NCBI GenBank assembly: GCA_020850325.1 | Contig: JADZEW010000016.1 | Location: forward strand, 207,593-271,592 | DNA length: 64,000 bases | Origin: Methanoregulaceae archaeon | GTDB lineage: Bacteria; Armatimonadota; Fimbriimonadia; Fimbriimonadales; Fimbriimonadaceae | Reading direction: 5' to 3' | Shown: positions 1 through 9,311 of the stretch, one piece after another | Position numbering within the stretch: the stretch's first letter is position 1 | How the letters are laid out: every line of letters starts with the position of its first letter | Notes under the pieces: model-generated | Databases searched by the model: none | What the model was told of the DNA's origin: nothing | The model's input: only the letters and a program-made list of their open reading frames with translations | Program-made: the position numbers and the translations under genes

Positions 1-1
1 G

Positions 2-3000
2 CACATCGCCTACTTCAAAGCCCGGGCTAAGATCTTGGGCGACGACGGCGAGGCCGTCCGGAAGTCCGCGGGATTCTACGAGGCGCTTGCGTACTACCTC
101 GAGCCCCGCGTCGGCCTCGATGGGCAGCTGGACCAAGACGCCATACTGCGCGCTGTTGCCCAGCGTGAGCGGCTGCCACTGGCGTGGATGGGCCGCGACC
201 CCAAGGCGCCCAGCGCGTCGTTCAACTACGTCGGGCCCAAGAACCTCGACATCCCCAAGCAGATTTACTACGGGACTCCGCCGCTGAGCGGGCGGGTCAA
301 CGATGCCGAGTATGCCCCCAGCAACCCCAATGTCATCTATGTCGCAACCGTGGGAGCAGGCATTTGGAAGTCCACCGACCAAGGTACGAACTGGAGCTTC
401 AAGAGCAGCGGTTGGGAGTTTCTCCACACGACTGCAGTCGCCGTGCATCCCACCAACGAGAACATCGTTCTTGTCGGGACTGGTGACTACTACGGGATGT
501 TCGGGGAGCAGACCATGGGGATCATGAGGTCTACCAACGGGGGCACCACATGGACTCAGGTCGGCACGGGGACGATGAGGCTGGATGTGGTCACGCGAGT
601 TGTCTTTAACCCCGATGATCCCAACATTGTGCTCGCACTCACCGACAGCTCGGACGGCGACATCTGGCGATCGACCGACGGAGGGGTGACGTGGGCAGCA
701 ACCAATGCTCCCGCAGGGAACTGGGATGATATCGACTACGGCATCCGGTCGGGTGGAACCCGGGAGTTCTATGCGGTAGGTGGCAATAGTGAAGCGGGAG
801 GCCGCATCTACCGATCCACGAATGCCGGATCGACTTGGTCGGTCGTCAATGATGCCACCTCGACGGTGCAAGGGATGCTCGATGTCGCATGCTCAAAGAA
901 GACCTTTGGCAAGCTGTGGGTGCTTCACCCGGGGGGAAACACCATCTTCCGTTCTTCAAACAGTGGGGCCTCTTGGACGAACCTCAATCTCACGTCAGAG
1001 CCCACGTTCCCGAACGAGCTTAACGAAGACGAGCCTCTCTTCAACTGGGGACAGGATCTGTACGATCTCCACGTAGAAACCGCCCTCTACGAAGGGACCG
1101 AGATGCTCTACTGCGGGCTGATCACCCTGGCCGTTTCCACGAATGACGGCAACACCTGGACGGACGTGGGGAAGAGCTACAAATCGAACTCGCTTATCCA
1201 CAACGACCAGCATAGCTTCTCTCCTCACCCCCTCAATGGCTCCGTTGGGCTAGTTGGGTGCGACGGTGGGTTGTTCCGAATCCAGCACGTCCCCGGCAAT
1301 TTCACCTCAATCGTGTCCCTGAACGAGGAGCTCTACACGACCCAGTTCTATCACATGTCGGTCCATCCGACCAACGCCAATCACGTGATGGGTGGTACTC
1401 AAGACAACGCGTCGCCAGCCTCTCGGGGGAGTCTTTCGAACTGGAAGAACCTGCGCGATGGCGACGGATCCTGGAGTGCATTCCTGCCCAGCGACCCGGC
1501 CATCCACTTCACGAGTGCCCAGCGTGGCTCCATCTACCGCTACACGTCGAGCACCGATTACAACCCAGCTTCAATTACGCCTGAGTGGACCCTGGTGAAC
1601 TTCATCGCGCCCATGGTGATCTCGGGATCGGGCCGAGTGCTGGTCGGTGCGAACCTTGCGGTTCAACGATGGGCCGGGACCGGAATCGTCTGGACCCCAG
1701 CCTCGCCTTCGTTCAGCACGAACGTCCGGACGCTCGCCGTGGGGATTTCGAACCGAAATCGCGTGTACGCCGGCCTCGACAATGGCGACCTCTATCGCAG
1801 CGACAACAACGCTGACACCTTCACCAAGATTGATACGGCGGCGCTACCCGACTCGGCGATCGGTGCCATCGCATGCAAAGCGACGAGTTCGACCGACGTG
1901 CTGGTCGGGTTCCAAAGATCGACCGGTGGTCTTTTTCTCTGCCGTGATACTTCGGCGGCCAGCCCAGTATGGACCGAGGTGAGCGGCACGGGCGATACTG
2001 CCCTACCCGCATCTCCGATCAACGCGATCATCTGGGATCCGCACGACCCCAGCGTTTGGTACGTAGGCACCGACGTTGGCGCGTTCATGACCACCGACTC
2101 GGGGGCCACTTGGGCAAACATGAATGGACTCGGGATCGGCAATGTCCACGTCAACTCGTTCGCGATTCCCGAGGGGCAGGATTACTTGTACGTCGCGACC
2201 TTTGGCCGCGGCATCTGGCGGATTCCCCTGGTCAACAATGACCTCCTAACGCTTACGCCATCGGTCTCCGAGGTCTTCGGCGGGCGTTCACTCGCCGCGA
2301 CAGTCACCATTCAGCATCCAGCCCCCCCGGGGACGCGGGTGACCCTGAGCGACAACAGTTCGTACGTGTCGATGCCCTCGTCGGTCCAAGTCACCCAAGG
2401 CTTGACGGCGGCGGCCTTTACGATCGATACAACTCAGGTGTTCTCATCGAATCGAACCGTGACGTTGACGGCCTCGGCCTTCGGCAACAGTATCACCGCG
2501 ACCCTTGTGGTGAAGCCCTATCCGACGGTCGCGTCGTTCGTCTTGGCGAAGACCTATCTCTATGGAGGTGCGGCAACGACGGGCACGGCTACCTTGTCCG
2601 CCCCCGCCCCCTTCACGGACTCGTTCACGTTCACCGACAACTCGGCGTTTGTCAGCGTTGTGTCACCCATTACTGTGGCTCAAGGGGTCTCGAGCAAGAC
2701 GACCAACATCTCGACGACCAACCCGTCCTCGGTGCAGACCGCGACAATCACCGCGAACTTCAAGGGAACGACCCGAACCGCCACTTTGAGCGTGTACCCG
2801 ATGGCGGTCATCCAGTCCTTCAAACTCACCCCGAATCCCCTTCTTGCGGGCTACTTCACGCTGGCACGTGTCACTTTAACGAGCCCGGCTGCCATCACCA
2901 CCGAACTTCGATTCACCGAAGCCTCAGGCTACGTCGTCTTCCCCCCCACCCGGACGATTCAGGCGGGCCAAACGACCAACGCGTTCGTGGTCTACGGCTT

Positions 3001-3376
3001 CCAACCTCCCTCCGACCAGAGCATCCCGGTGAGCGTAGCCATCGTGGGAGACGAGAACAATCCAACCAACGCGACCCTCGATTTACTGCGCGTTGAACTC
3101 ACGGGACTGACCTGCTCGCCCAACCCGGTCCGTGGCGGGGCCTTGGGCGTGTTGACCGCGACGGTAAACCGGGCACTTCCGACCAACCGGCCGGTCTCCT
3201 TGACTTCAAGCAACATCACGATCGCCACGGTGCCGCGAACGGTCACGCTGGTCGCGGGCAATACGACGGTCAGCGCTACGATCAGCACCTTCCCACAAGT
3301 GACCTCGAAGAACGTCGTCCTGACGGCCAGCTATCTCGGCACGACCAAGCAGGTGACGTTGACCGTAAACCCGTAA
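2..3376 (+). CDS. Large secreted beta-propeller (VPS10/BNR-like) protein with C-terminal Ig-like repeats, 5' partial
   Basis: The frame is open to the left window edge, so the true start lies upstream; a TTG at 35 is only the first possible start inside the window. About the first 740 residues seen carry repeated Asp-box motifs of the kind STDxGxTW or STNxGxTW (for example KSTDQGTNW, RSTDGGVTW, MTTDSGATW), the mark of BNR/sortilin-type propellers. Residues from about 745 to the end form four tandem Thr/Ser/Val-rich modules of about 85-95 residues, each like a bacterial Ig fold. This fits an exported adhesin or glycan-binding protein; an enzymatic role cannot be shown. No sorting or PEP-CTERM motif is seen at the C-terminus. 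The stop is directly followed by the stop of the convergent transporter gene. Confidence 0.8.
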   Translation, partial: HIAYFKARAKILGDDGEAVRKSAGFYEALAYYLEPRVGLDGQLDQDAILRAVAQRERLPLAWMGRDPKAPSASFNYVGPKNLDIPKQIYYGTPPLSGRVNDAEYAPSNPNVIYVATVGAGIWKSTDQGTNWSFKSSGWEFLHTTAVAVHPTNENIVLVGTGDYYGMFGEQTMGIMRSTNGGTTWTQVGTGTMRLDVVTRVVFNPDDPNIVLALTDSSDGDIWRSTDGGVTWAATNAPAGNWDDIDYGIRSGGTREFYAVGGNSEAGGRIYRSTNAGSTWSVVNDATSTVQGMLDVACSKKTFGKLWVLHPGGNTIFRSSNSGASWTNLNLTSEPTFPNELNEDEPLFNWGQDLYDLHVETALYEGTEMLYCGLITLAVSTNDGNTWTDVGKSYKSNSLIHNDQHSFSPHPLNGSVGLVGCDGGLFRIQHVPGNFTSIVSLNEELYTTQFYHMSVHPTNANHVMGGTQDNASPASRGSLSNWKNLRDGDGSWSAFLPSDPAIHFTSAQRGSIYRYTSSTDYNPASITPEWTLVNFIAPMVISGSGRVLVGANLAVQRWAGTGIVWTPASPSFSTNVRTLAVGISNRNRVYAGLDNGDLYRSDNNADTFTKIDTAALPDSAIGAIACKATSSTDVLVGFQRSTGGLFLCRDTSAASPVWTEVSGTGDTALPASPINAIIWDPHDPSVWYVGTDVGAFMTTDSGATWANMNGLGIGNVHVNSFAIPEGQDYLYVATFGRGIWRIPLVNNDLLTLTPSVSEVFGGRSLAATVTIQHPAPPGTRVTLSDNSSYVSMPSSVQVTQGLTAAAFTIDTTQVFSSNRTVTLTASAFGNSITATLVVKPYPTVASFVLAKTYLYGGAATTGTATLSAPAPFTDSFTFTDNSAFVSVVSPITVAQGVSSKTTNISTTNPSSVQTATITANFKGTTRTATLSVYPMAVIQSFKLTPNPLLAGYFTLARVTLTSPAAITTELRFTEASGYVVFPPTRTIQAGQTTNAFVVYGFQPPSDQSIPVSVAIVGDENNPTNATLDLLRVELTGLTCSPNPVRGGALGVLTATVNRALPTNRPVSLTSSNITIATVPRTVTLVAGNTTVSATISTFPQVTSKNVVLTASYLGTTKQVTLTVNP

Positions 3377-4681
3377 CTAGTGCTCGCGCAGGATCTTCAA
3401 GGAAATCAGGAACCCGAGGGTGACGCAGATCGCGGTGCCCATGAAGGGCGAGTAATGGCCAAAGCTCGCGCCGAGGCCCATGCGCTCGCCTACTGGAACC
3501 AGGCCCTGGTAGGATAGCCCCCCCAACGGAGCTCCGACGATCGCCCCGAGGCCCTGCGCCGTCATCACCGCGCCTACGTTAGCGGCACGTTTGTTCGGGT
3601 CGAGGTCGCTGACCGATGCGAGCCATGCGGGGATCGTCAGCAGGAATCCCATGCCCACCGGCAACCCACCCAGGACCAACACCCACGTCGATCGAAAGGC
3701 CGGGAAAAAAGCCCCCATGCAGATCACGATCAGACCAACCGAACATAGCCCCAGCCCAAAATGCACGGCGCGTGCACGCCCGATCCGCTCGCCAAACTTG
3801 GCCATCGGCACGCTAAAGACCGCCATCGCGATCGCGCACGGGAACACGAGCGCGCCGAACTGCGCACCGCTGAGCTTGAACTCCTCGAGCGCGAACAGCT
3901 TCACATTCGTCATCGGGAAGCCGATTCCGCAGAAGGTGACCGCACTCAGCAGGAGGTATGCAGGAATCTGGCGGGCGGTCTTGATGAAGTCGCGTACATG
4001 GAACCCCTCGTCAGGTGGAGCCTCCCGGTGGGCGACGCCATCGGGAACGCGAAGCCGGAAGACCGCAATGGCAACGATGAAGAAGAGGGCCGCCGAGAGA
4101 TACAAACCTCCTGAGAAGCCACCGCTGATCGGCAGTAGAGTCGTGTGGGTGAGGTCCTCGACGATACCGCCGATGGGCAACGCAAGCGCGATCCCGATGA
4201 GGTAGCACATGTTCAGCAGCGACATCGCCTGCTGCCGCTCGCGGTCCTTGACCACATCGCCCATCAGCGCAAAGGCCGCGGGCCAGAGCATCGCCGCACC
4301 CACGCCGTCTCCAAGGCGCAGGATTGCGAACAGCGCAATCTCCATCGGCTCCCCCACCCCCGGATCGAATCGCGGGACAACCAACGAGAGCAATGACGTG
4401 GTCAACGTGATGAGCGGGCCGATCAACATCAGCCGGCGGGCTCCGATTCGGTCGGCCAGGTGCCCCATGGGGCCCTTCATAACCGCTTCGCTGAGCAAGA
4501 ATGCCACCACGACCAGCGATACGCCGAACGCGCCGAAGCCTCGGTCGTTGCGCAGGTACACGGGCATCGTTGAGATGTTGAGGACTGCGTAGCCGATCTC
4601 GGCGAGCAGGGCAACGAGCAACATTCGACGCACGAAAGGCTGCGCGATCAGGGGTGTGGGCTTTCCGCTTGCCTCCGCCAT
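3377..4681 (-). CDS. Major facilitator superfamily transporter
   Basis: A 434-residue, strongly hydrophobic protein with about twelve predicted membrane segments. An MFS-type loop after the second segment reads GHLADRIGARRLMLIG, matching the conserved GxLaDrxGrrr motif, and a related FGERIGRARAVHFG stretch occurs at the mid-protein repeat. It should be an inner-membrane secondary transporter, probably a drug/sugar efflux type; the substrate cannot be read from sequence. Its stop codon abuts the stop of the upstream convergent gene with no space between. The start at 4681 gives a short cytoplasmic N-terminus before the first segment. Confidence 0.85.
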   Translation of the reverse strand: MAEASGKPTPLIAQPFVRRMLLVALLAEIGYAVLNISTMPVYLRNDRGFGAFGVSLVVVAFLLSEAVMKGPMGHLADRIGARRLMLIGPLITLTTSLLSLVVPRFDPGVGEPMEIALFAILRLGDGVGAAMLWPAAFALMGDVVKDRERQQAMSLLNMCYLIGIALALPIGGIVEDLTHTTLLPISGGFSGGLYLSAALFFIVAIAVFRLRVPDGVAHREAPPDEGFHVRDFIKTARQIPAYLLLSAVTFCGIGFPMTNVKLFALEEFKLSGAQFGALVFPCAIAMAVFSVPMAKFGERIGRARAVHFGLGLCSVGLIVICMGAFFPAFRSTWVLVLGGLPVGMGFLLTIPAWLASVSDLDPNKRAANVGAVMTAQGLGAIVGAPLGGLSYQGLVPVGERMGLGASFGHYSPFMGTAICVTLGFLISLKILREH

Positions 4682-4761
4682 AAGTCTGGGCCTGATACCA
4701 AGTGCGTCCGTAAGGACGCATGCGTTGCAGTTTACAAGCCAGAGCCTGAAGGATTCCGTGC

Positions 4762-5223
4762 CTACTCAGGTTCGAGGACGTCGGTTCGAATGTAGAACTT
4801 CTGGAACTTCCATCCGCCACCCCGCTTCACCAGTTTCAAGCTGATGTCTGCGCTACCTACGTCAAATCGGGCGCGGGTGGAGTAGAACCCGATCGTTTCG
4901 TTAATGCCGCCCGTGTTGTCAACAACCACGCGGCCAGTCGGCTTGTCCATGCCCTTGAACTCACCCAGGTACTTGTCGTTCGCGGCGAACTGCTTCTGAA
5001 GCTTGGCAACCTTGGTCGCGGTGATAAGTTCGACGCTCGATCGCGACCGCCACTGTTCGAAGTCCCACGTCGTGAGAATCGGCGGCAGCGCCCGTTGCAG
5101 ATAGCTCGTACATTCGGACTCGAGCCGGGCCAAGTCCTTGACCTGCGGCCCAATGAGCACGAGGCAAATGTAGTAGGACGCCACGCCCATGATCGGCACC
5201 CCTGCAACCAGCTTTAAACTCAA
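4762..5223 (-). CDS. Small membrane-anchored protein of unknown function
   Basis: I chose the TTG at 5223, giving 153 residues, because GAGGAAGG lies five bases before it and it begins 12 bases after the stop of the preceding oxidoreductase; an upstream TTG at 5286 would overlap that gene by about 50 bases. The N-terminus MSLKLVAGVPIMGVASYYIC followed by LVLIGP is a single membrane anchor or uncleaved signal. The remaining ~125 residues are soluble, with a C-terminal part (GFYSTRARFDVGSADISLKL, then RGGGWKFQKFYIRTD) resembling the beta-sheet end of NTF2-like or DUF4864-like domains. The family assignment is a guess. It is likely co-transcribed with the oxidoreductase. Confidence 0.6.
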   Translation of the reverse strand: MSLKLVAGVPIMGVASYYICLVLIGPQVKDLARLESECTSYLQRALPPILTTWDFEQWRSRSSVELITATKVAKLQKQFAANDKYLGEFKGMDKPTGRVVVDNTGGINETIGFYSTRARFDVGSADISLKLVKRGGGWKFQKFYIRTDVLEPE

Positions 5224-5234
5224 ATCGCCCTTCC

Positions 5235-6329
5235 TCAGCCGTTGGCGAAGGGCTCTCCCGCGAGTCGCGCCGGGCGCTCGACCCAACTCTCCAGGGTCAC
5301 TCGCTCGCCGCGCTCACCGGAGCGCACCACCGCTTCCATCGCGTCGAGCACGTGGTAGGCGAGCTCGCCGCCCGCACGTACCGCGCGCCCAACGCATAGG
5401 GCGTATGCCATGTCGCGCACCCCCAACCCCCGGCTGTTTTGCGAGTAAGCCTGACCGATCTGAACCGGATTCCACTCCGCATCCCCCGCCCGGCGAACCC
5501 AGACTTCGCCTCCAAAGCCGTTCGGGTCGGGAACGCGGAGGCTGCCCTCGGTCCCGTAAATCTCGAGATGAGGCATCGTGTGATGCCAGATGTCGAAGCT
5601 GGTCGTAATCTGCCCGATCGCCCCGTTCTCGAACTCAAGCAGCGCGGCGAGGTGGGTCGGAGTTTCGACCGGCACCTTCTGGCCCTGCTTCGGTTCGCTA
5701 GTGATGGTGCGCTCGGGGAACGTGATGCGGGTCATCGCCTGCACGCTACGTATGGGACCGATCAGGGCGACCAATGCGGTCAGATAGTAGGGCCCCATGT
5801 CAAACATCGGCCCGCCTCCGACCTCGTAGTAGAACTCCGGCGAGGGGTGCCAGCTTTCGTGGCCGTGGCACATCATGAACGCGTTCGCGGCGACGACGTC
5901 TCCGATCAGCCCTTGATCGATGGCGTCCACGCACGCCTGAATGCCTGCTCCCAGAAACGTGTCGGGAGCGCCGCCCACGAACCTGCCATTGCGGCGGGCG
6001 GCCTCGAGCACCATCCTCCCTTCGCGGGTCGTGAGTGCGAACGGCTTCTCGGTGTACACGTGCTTGCCAGCTTCGACGGCGGCGAGGTTGATCTCGGCGT
6101 GAGCCTTAGGAACCGTCAGGTTGAGCACCAAGTCGACTGCTTCATCGTTGAGAAGTTGCTCGGGAGTCAGCACCCGGCCGATCCCTCGGGCGGTCGCGAC
6201 GATGGCCGCGCGATCAAGATCAAGGTCAGCCAGCGCGACGACTTCGGTCTCGGGATACGCAGCCAAGTTGTCGAGGTAAATGCCGGAGATGTTGCCGCAG
6301 CCGATGACGCCAACGCGAAGGGGATCCAT
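5235..6329 (-). CDS. Gfo/Idh/MocA-family NAD(P)-dependent oxidoreductase
   Basis: A 364-residue protein with the N-terminal Rossmann signature VGVIGCGNISGIY, then ADLDLDRA at the end of the second strand. The family motif EKP is present in VYTEKPFALT (around residue 95), where the Lys is catalytic. The later GGGPMFDMGPYYLTALVALI matches the GGG..D.G.H-type helix, with Tyr replacing the common His. Such enzymes oxidise or epimerise sugars and sugar derivatives in the cytoplasm. The substrate is unknown; the next gene upstream is a rhamnulokinase, which hints at sugar catabolism. A TAACAT hexamer ends six bases before the ATG, suggesting a leaderless transcript. Confidence 0.88.
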   Translation of the reverse strand: MDPLRVGVIGCGNISGIYLDNLAAYPETEVVALADLDLDRAAIVATARGIGRVLTPEQLLNDEAVDLVLNLTVPKAHAEINLAAVEAGKHVYTEKPFALTTREGRMVLEAARRNGRFVGGAPDTFLGAGIQACVDAIDQGLIGDVVAANAFMMCHGHESWHPSPEFYYEVGGGPMFDMGPYYLTALVALIGPIRSVQAMTRITFPERTITSEPKQGQKVPVETPTHLAALLEFENGAIGQITTSFDIWHHTMPHLEIYGTEGSLRVPDPNGFGGEVWVRRAGDAEWNPVQIGQAYSQNSRGLGVRDMAYALCVGRAVRAGGELAYHVLDAMEAVVRSGERGERVTLESWVERPARLAGEPFANG

Positions 6330-6350
6330 GCTCGGATGTTACCGCCGCCC

Positions 6351-7679
6351 TTAGCGCGGAGAGAAGCGTACGGTCGTGAAGCTGGCTCCAACCGCCCGCA
6401 GGAGATCATCCCATCCTGAGAACGCCCCCTGAGCGTGGAATTGCATCGCCAAGTTGCCGAGCAAGGTGGACTCGGCGGGGCCAGCGATGACGTCCCGGCC
6501 GGAGCCGTCCGCCAGCGCCTGGGCGAAGGCCCGGCTCTGCGAGCCGCCGCCGGATAATCGGACTTCGGTGAACTGCCTACCCGTCTGCACTTCGAGCCGG
6601 CGCAACTGAGCCACCGTCGTTTGCACCAGGCTGTTGAGCGCAAGTGATGCCCACTCGGCGGCATCCGAGGAAGCAACGGGCACTTGAGCGGCCAGCACGT
6701 CGGTCATCCGCGGTGGGTTGAAGAACTCTGGCCGCATCAAGTCGGCGGCATCCTTGGTGGGCTTGGCCATGGCCAGCCACTCTGGCACGCCGTACGTCAG
6801 TCCCAACTCTTCGTGCACCCGGTTGATCACGTAGAAGCCGGGGATGTTCGCGAGGTAGCGGATGCAGGCATCGACGGTTCGCTCGTTGGTGAACCCCGGG
6901 TCAGTAAGAATCGGCTGGTCGACCACAGTTCCCAGCAGCGACCACGTGCCCACATTCAGGAATGCCTGATTATCGCGCAACGGACCCAGCCCGAGCACCG
7001 CGGAGGCCGTGTCGTGCGATCCGACCGAAACCCAGCGCACCCCGTCCGCGTCGCCCAAGACCCTCCCCGGACGCTGGGGGGCGCGATCGGGAACTGGCCA
7101 TCCGATGAGCTCGAACACTCGGGGCCACCACTGGTCGTCGAGCCCCATCAGCTGGGTCGTCGAGGCCATCGTGAGTTCCGTGTGGCGGACGCCGGTGAGC
7201 AGGAATCCGATGAGGTCCGGCGTGAGCATCCAATCGGTCCCGATCAGGTTTGGCTGATCCTCCGCCCGGGCAGCCAGTTGGTAGAGCGTGTTGAAGGGTT
7301 GGTGCTGGATGCCGGTGCCAGCGTAAATCTCCTGCTGGTGCGGAGCCAGACGCTCGAACATCGCCTGGTGCGATGGATCTCGGTAGGCAACCGGGGATTG
7401 GACAATCGCTCCGTTTCGATCGACGAATCCGTGATCGACGCCCCACGCATCAATGCCGAACGTGGGCTCCCGAAAGTGATCTGCGGCGTAGGCAACGGCT
7501 TCTGTTGCGATCCCGAGAAGCAGATTGAAGTCCCACTCTAGGCGCCCGTTCCGCTCAATCGGGGCATGAGCGCGTTGGGCGATGACCTCGCTGAGTATTC
7601 GACCCTCGTGGAGACGCCCAGCAGCGAAGCGCACGGAGGTTGCGCCAAGATCGACGGCTACCGCTCCGGCGGGCTTCAT
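6351..7679 (-). CDS. rhaB: Rhamnulokinase-like FGGY carbohydrate kinase
   Basis: The protein opens with VAVDLGATSVRFAAGRL, an FGGY/actin-fold phosphate-1 motif, and continues with FGIDAWGVDHGFVD, which is close to the RhaB signature. VGSHDTASAVLGLG (ATP/sugar site, with the catalytic Asp in the HDTA motif) and RLSGGGSQSRAFAQALAD (adenosine motif) follow. The length of about 442 residues fits FGGY kinases. It should phosphorylate L-rhamnulose or a related ketose. I chose ATG 7679 over GTG 7718 because it sits just before the VDLG strand and has TAGACT ending seven bases upstream. The neighbouring Gfo/Idh/MocA oxidoreductase is on the same strand; no rhaA or rhaD is in the window, so the exact sugar is inferred. 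Confidence 0.8.
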   Translation of the reverse strand: MKPAGAVAVDLGATSVRFAAGRLHEGRILSEVIAQRAHAPIERNGRLEWDFNLLLGIATEAVAYAADHFREPTFGIDAWGVDHGFVDRNGAIVQSPVAYRDPSHQAMFERLAPHQQEIYAGTGIQHQPFNTLYQLAARAEDQPNLIGTDWMLTPDLIGFLLTGVRHTELTMASTTQLMGLDDQWWPRVFELIGWPVPDRAPQRPGRVLGDADGVRWVSVGSHDTASAVLGLGPLRDNQAFLNVGTWSLLGTVVDQPILTDPGFTNERTVDACIRYLANIPGFYVINRVHEELGLTYGVPEWLAMAKPTKDAADLMRPEFFNPPRMTDVLAAQVPVASSDAAEWASLALNSLVQTTVAQLRRLEVQTGRQFTEVRLSGGGSQSRAFAQALADGSGRDVIAGPAESTLLGNLAMQFHAQGAFSGWDDLLRAVGASFTTVRFSPR

Positions 7680-7746
7680 GGCTATGAGTCTACTCGCGCT
7701 TGAGTGAGCGACTCCCACAAGCGATCAGTGCCGGCGACTCGGCCGG

Positions 7747-8313
7747 TCAGAGAGACAAGAACCACGTGTGCATCCGAGGATCATCCGTGAGTTCCGGGTG
7801 GAACGACGTACCAATCCGATTGCCTTCTCGCACCGCGACAATCTGTTCGCCGTAAGTTGCCAAGACCTCAACTGCCGATCCGTGCTGCGTGACGATCGGG
7901 GCCCGGATGAACACCCCGAGCGTCTCCCCGAATCCCGCCACTGATACCGTGTCCTCAAAGGAGTGAACCTGGGCGCCAAATGCATTCCGACGGACGGTGA
8001 TGTCGAGCAATCCGAGCCGGTACTGATCCCGGCCCTCCACCTCGCGCGCCATCAAGATCATGCCCATGCAGGTGCCCCAGATGGGCATGCCTTCGGAGGC
8101 GCGAGCGACAATGGCTTCGCCGAGCCCGAACCGCTGCATCAGCAAGCCGACCGTCGAGCTCTCCCCACCGGGAATGATGAGTTGATCGACGGTGGCGAGT
8201 TCTTCCGGGGTACGGACTTCGAGGGCATCGACCCCCGAGTCGGCGCCACGCAACGCCGCGATGTGCATGGCGTAATCCCCCTGAACGGCGACAACGCCGA
8301 CCTTGCGCTGCAT
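7747..8313 (-). CDS. pdxT: Pyridoxal 5'-phosphate synthase glutaminase subunit
   Basis: PdxT hydrolyses glutamine and feeds ammonia to the PdxS synthase to make PLP. Seen here: VGVVAVQGDYAMHIAAL at the N-terminus, the GGESST oxyanion motif, the catalytic Cys in IWGTCMGMIL and the His-Glu pair in GTSFHPELTDD, so the full Cys-His-Glu triad is intact. The length of 188 residues is typical. I chose ATG 8313, since an upstream GTG-type start would run into the divergent arginase gene. TACACT ends six bases before this ATG. No pdxS is adjacent or in the window, which is unusual since the two genes are generally paired. Confidence 0.93.
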   Translation of the reverse strand: MQRKVGVVAVQGDYAMHIAALRGADSGVDALEVRTPEELATVDQLIIPGGESSTVGLLMQRFGLGEAIVARASEGMPIWGTCMGMILMAREVEGRDQYRLGLLDITVRRNAFGAQVHSFEDTVSVAGFGETLGVFIRAPIVTQHGSAVEVLATYGEQIVAVREGNRIGTSFHPELTDDPRMHTWFLSL

Positions 8314-8319
8314 GCCCTC

Positions 8320-8359
8320 AGTGTACTTGCGGTCGGGGCCGGACGGGCGTGAGTACAAT
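8320..8359. promoter_or_regulatory. Divergent -10-like elements between pdxT and the arginase gene
   Basis: On the minus strand TACACT occupies 8325-8320, six bases before the pdxT ATG. On the plus strand TACAAT occupies 8354-8359, seven bases before the arginase ATG at 8367. Both are near-consensus -10 hexamers at a distance that would place transcription starts at or near the start codons. No convincing -35 at 16-18 bases was found for either. Confidence 0.5.
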
Positions 8360-8366
8360 CCCCCCG

Positions 8367-9311
8367 ATGGAGATCATCGGAGTCCCGTTTGACTTGTGCG
8401 GCTTCCGTTTGGGTTCGCGACTTGGCCCAGCGGCGGTTCGATTGGCGGGGCTCGCCGAGGCGATGCTGGCCCTGGAGTACGAGGTGCTCGACGACGGCGA
8501 TGTGGTCATTCCTCCTGCTCATCCCGGAGCTGACGGTATCAAGCAGCACGGCCCGGCGGCGTACGTGTTCACGCAAGTGTTCGAGCGCGTGCAGGAGACG
8601 CTGTCTGAGGGCCACATGCCCCTGGTTATCGGTGGCGACCATTCGATTTCGATCGGCTCGATCGGGGCCGCGTTGGGGGCTTACGATGGCGATTTGGCCG
8701 TGCTGTGGGTCGACGCCCACGCCGACCTGAACACTCCTGCCACTTCGCCGAGCGGCAACCTGCATGGAATGCCGCTGGCGTGTCTTATGCACGAGCCCGC
8801 GGGCATCGAAGGCAAGACCGACGAACAATGGCAGTTGCTGCAGAGAAGGTTTGTGCCGAACCCGCTACGAAGCGATCGGACCGCCTTCCTTGGCCTGCGC
8901 GATGTGGATGCTGGGGAGAGCGATCGGCTTCAGCGGCTTCCTCGGGGCTACGTCTCGACGATGGCCGACATCGACCGACGCGGGCTCGTGACCGAGGTCG
9001 ATCGGCTCTCGGCCTGGATCAAGGGGCTCGGGGTCAAGAACCTCTGGATCAGCTTTGACGTGGACGTCCTCGACCCGATCCTTGCCCCCGGCACCGGCAC
9101 CGCGGTTCGTGGAGGCTTGACCTATCGCGAGATGCACCTGCTGGGCGAGATGCTCTATGAAATCCTGGAATCGGATGACTGCCCGGTCCAGCTTGTGGGG
9201 CTCGATATGGTCGAGATCAACCCGCTGTTCGACACCCATAACGAAACGGGCAAGACGGGCGTGGAATTCATTTCCTCGCTGTTTGGCAAGACGATCTTGG
9301 GGAGGCTATGA
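8367..9311 (+). CDS. rocF: Arginase
   Basis: A ureohydrolase of 314 residues. The two-manganese ligand motifs are intact: GGDHSISIG, then VDAHADLNTPATSPSGNLHG, and later SFDVDVLDPILAPGTG. The segment DLNTPATSPSGNLHGMPL is diagnostic of arginase rather than agmatinase. The C-terminus has VGLDMVEINPLFDTHNETGK, also arginase-like. It would split L-arginine to ornithine and urea; an ornithine aminotransferase gene lies at 50.3-51.5 kb and could take the next step. I chose ATG 8367 because the conserved EIIGVPFDLG-like strand begins there and TACAAT lies seven bases before; the GTG at 8349 would place the start inside that promoter element. It overlaps kdsD by 4 bases (ATGA). Confidence 0.92.
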   Translation: MEIIGVPFDLCGFRLGSRLGPAAVRLAGLAEAMLALEYEVLDDGDVVIPPAHPGADGIKQHGPAAYVFTQVFERVQETLSEGHMPLVIGGDHSISIGSIGAALGAYDGDLAVLWVDAHADLNTPATSPSGNLHGMPLACLMHEPAGIEGKTDEQWQLLQRRFVPNPLRSDRTAFLGLRDVDAGESDRLQRLPRGYVSTMADIDRRGLVTEVDRLSAWIKGLGVKNLWISFDVDVLDPILAPGTGTAVRGGLTYREMHLLGEMLYEILESDDCPVQLVGLDMVEINPLFDTHNETGKTGVEFISSLFGKTILGRL

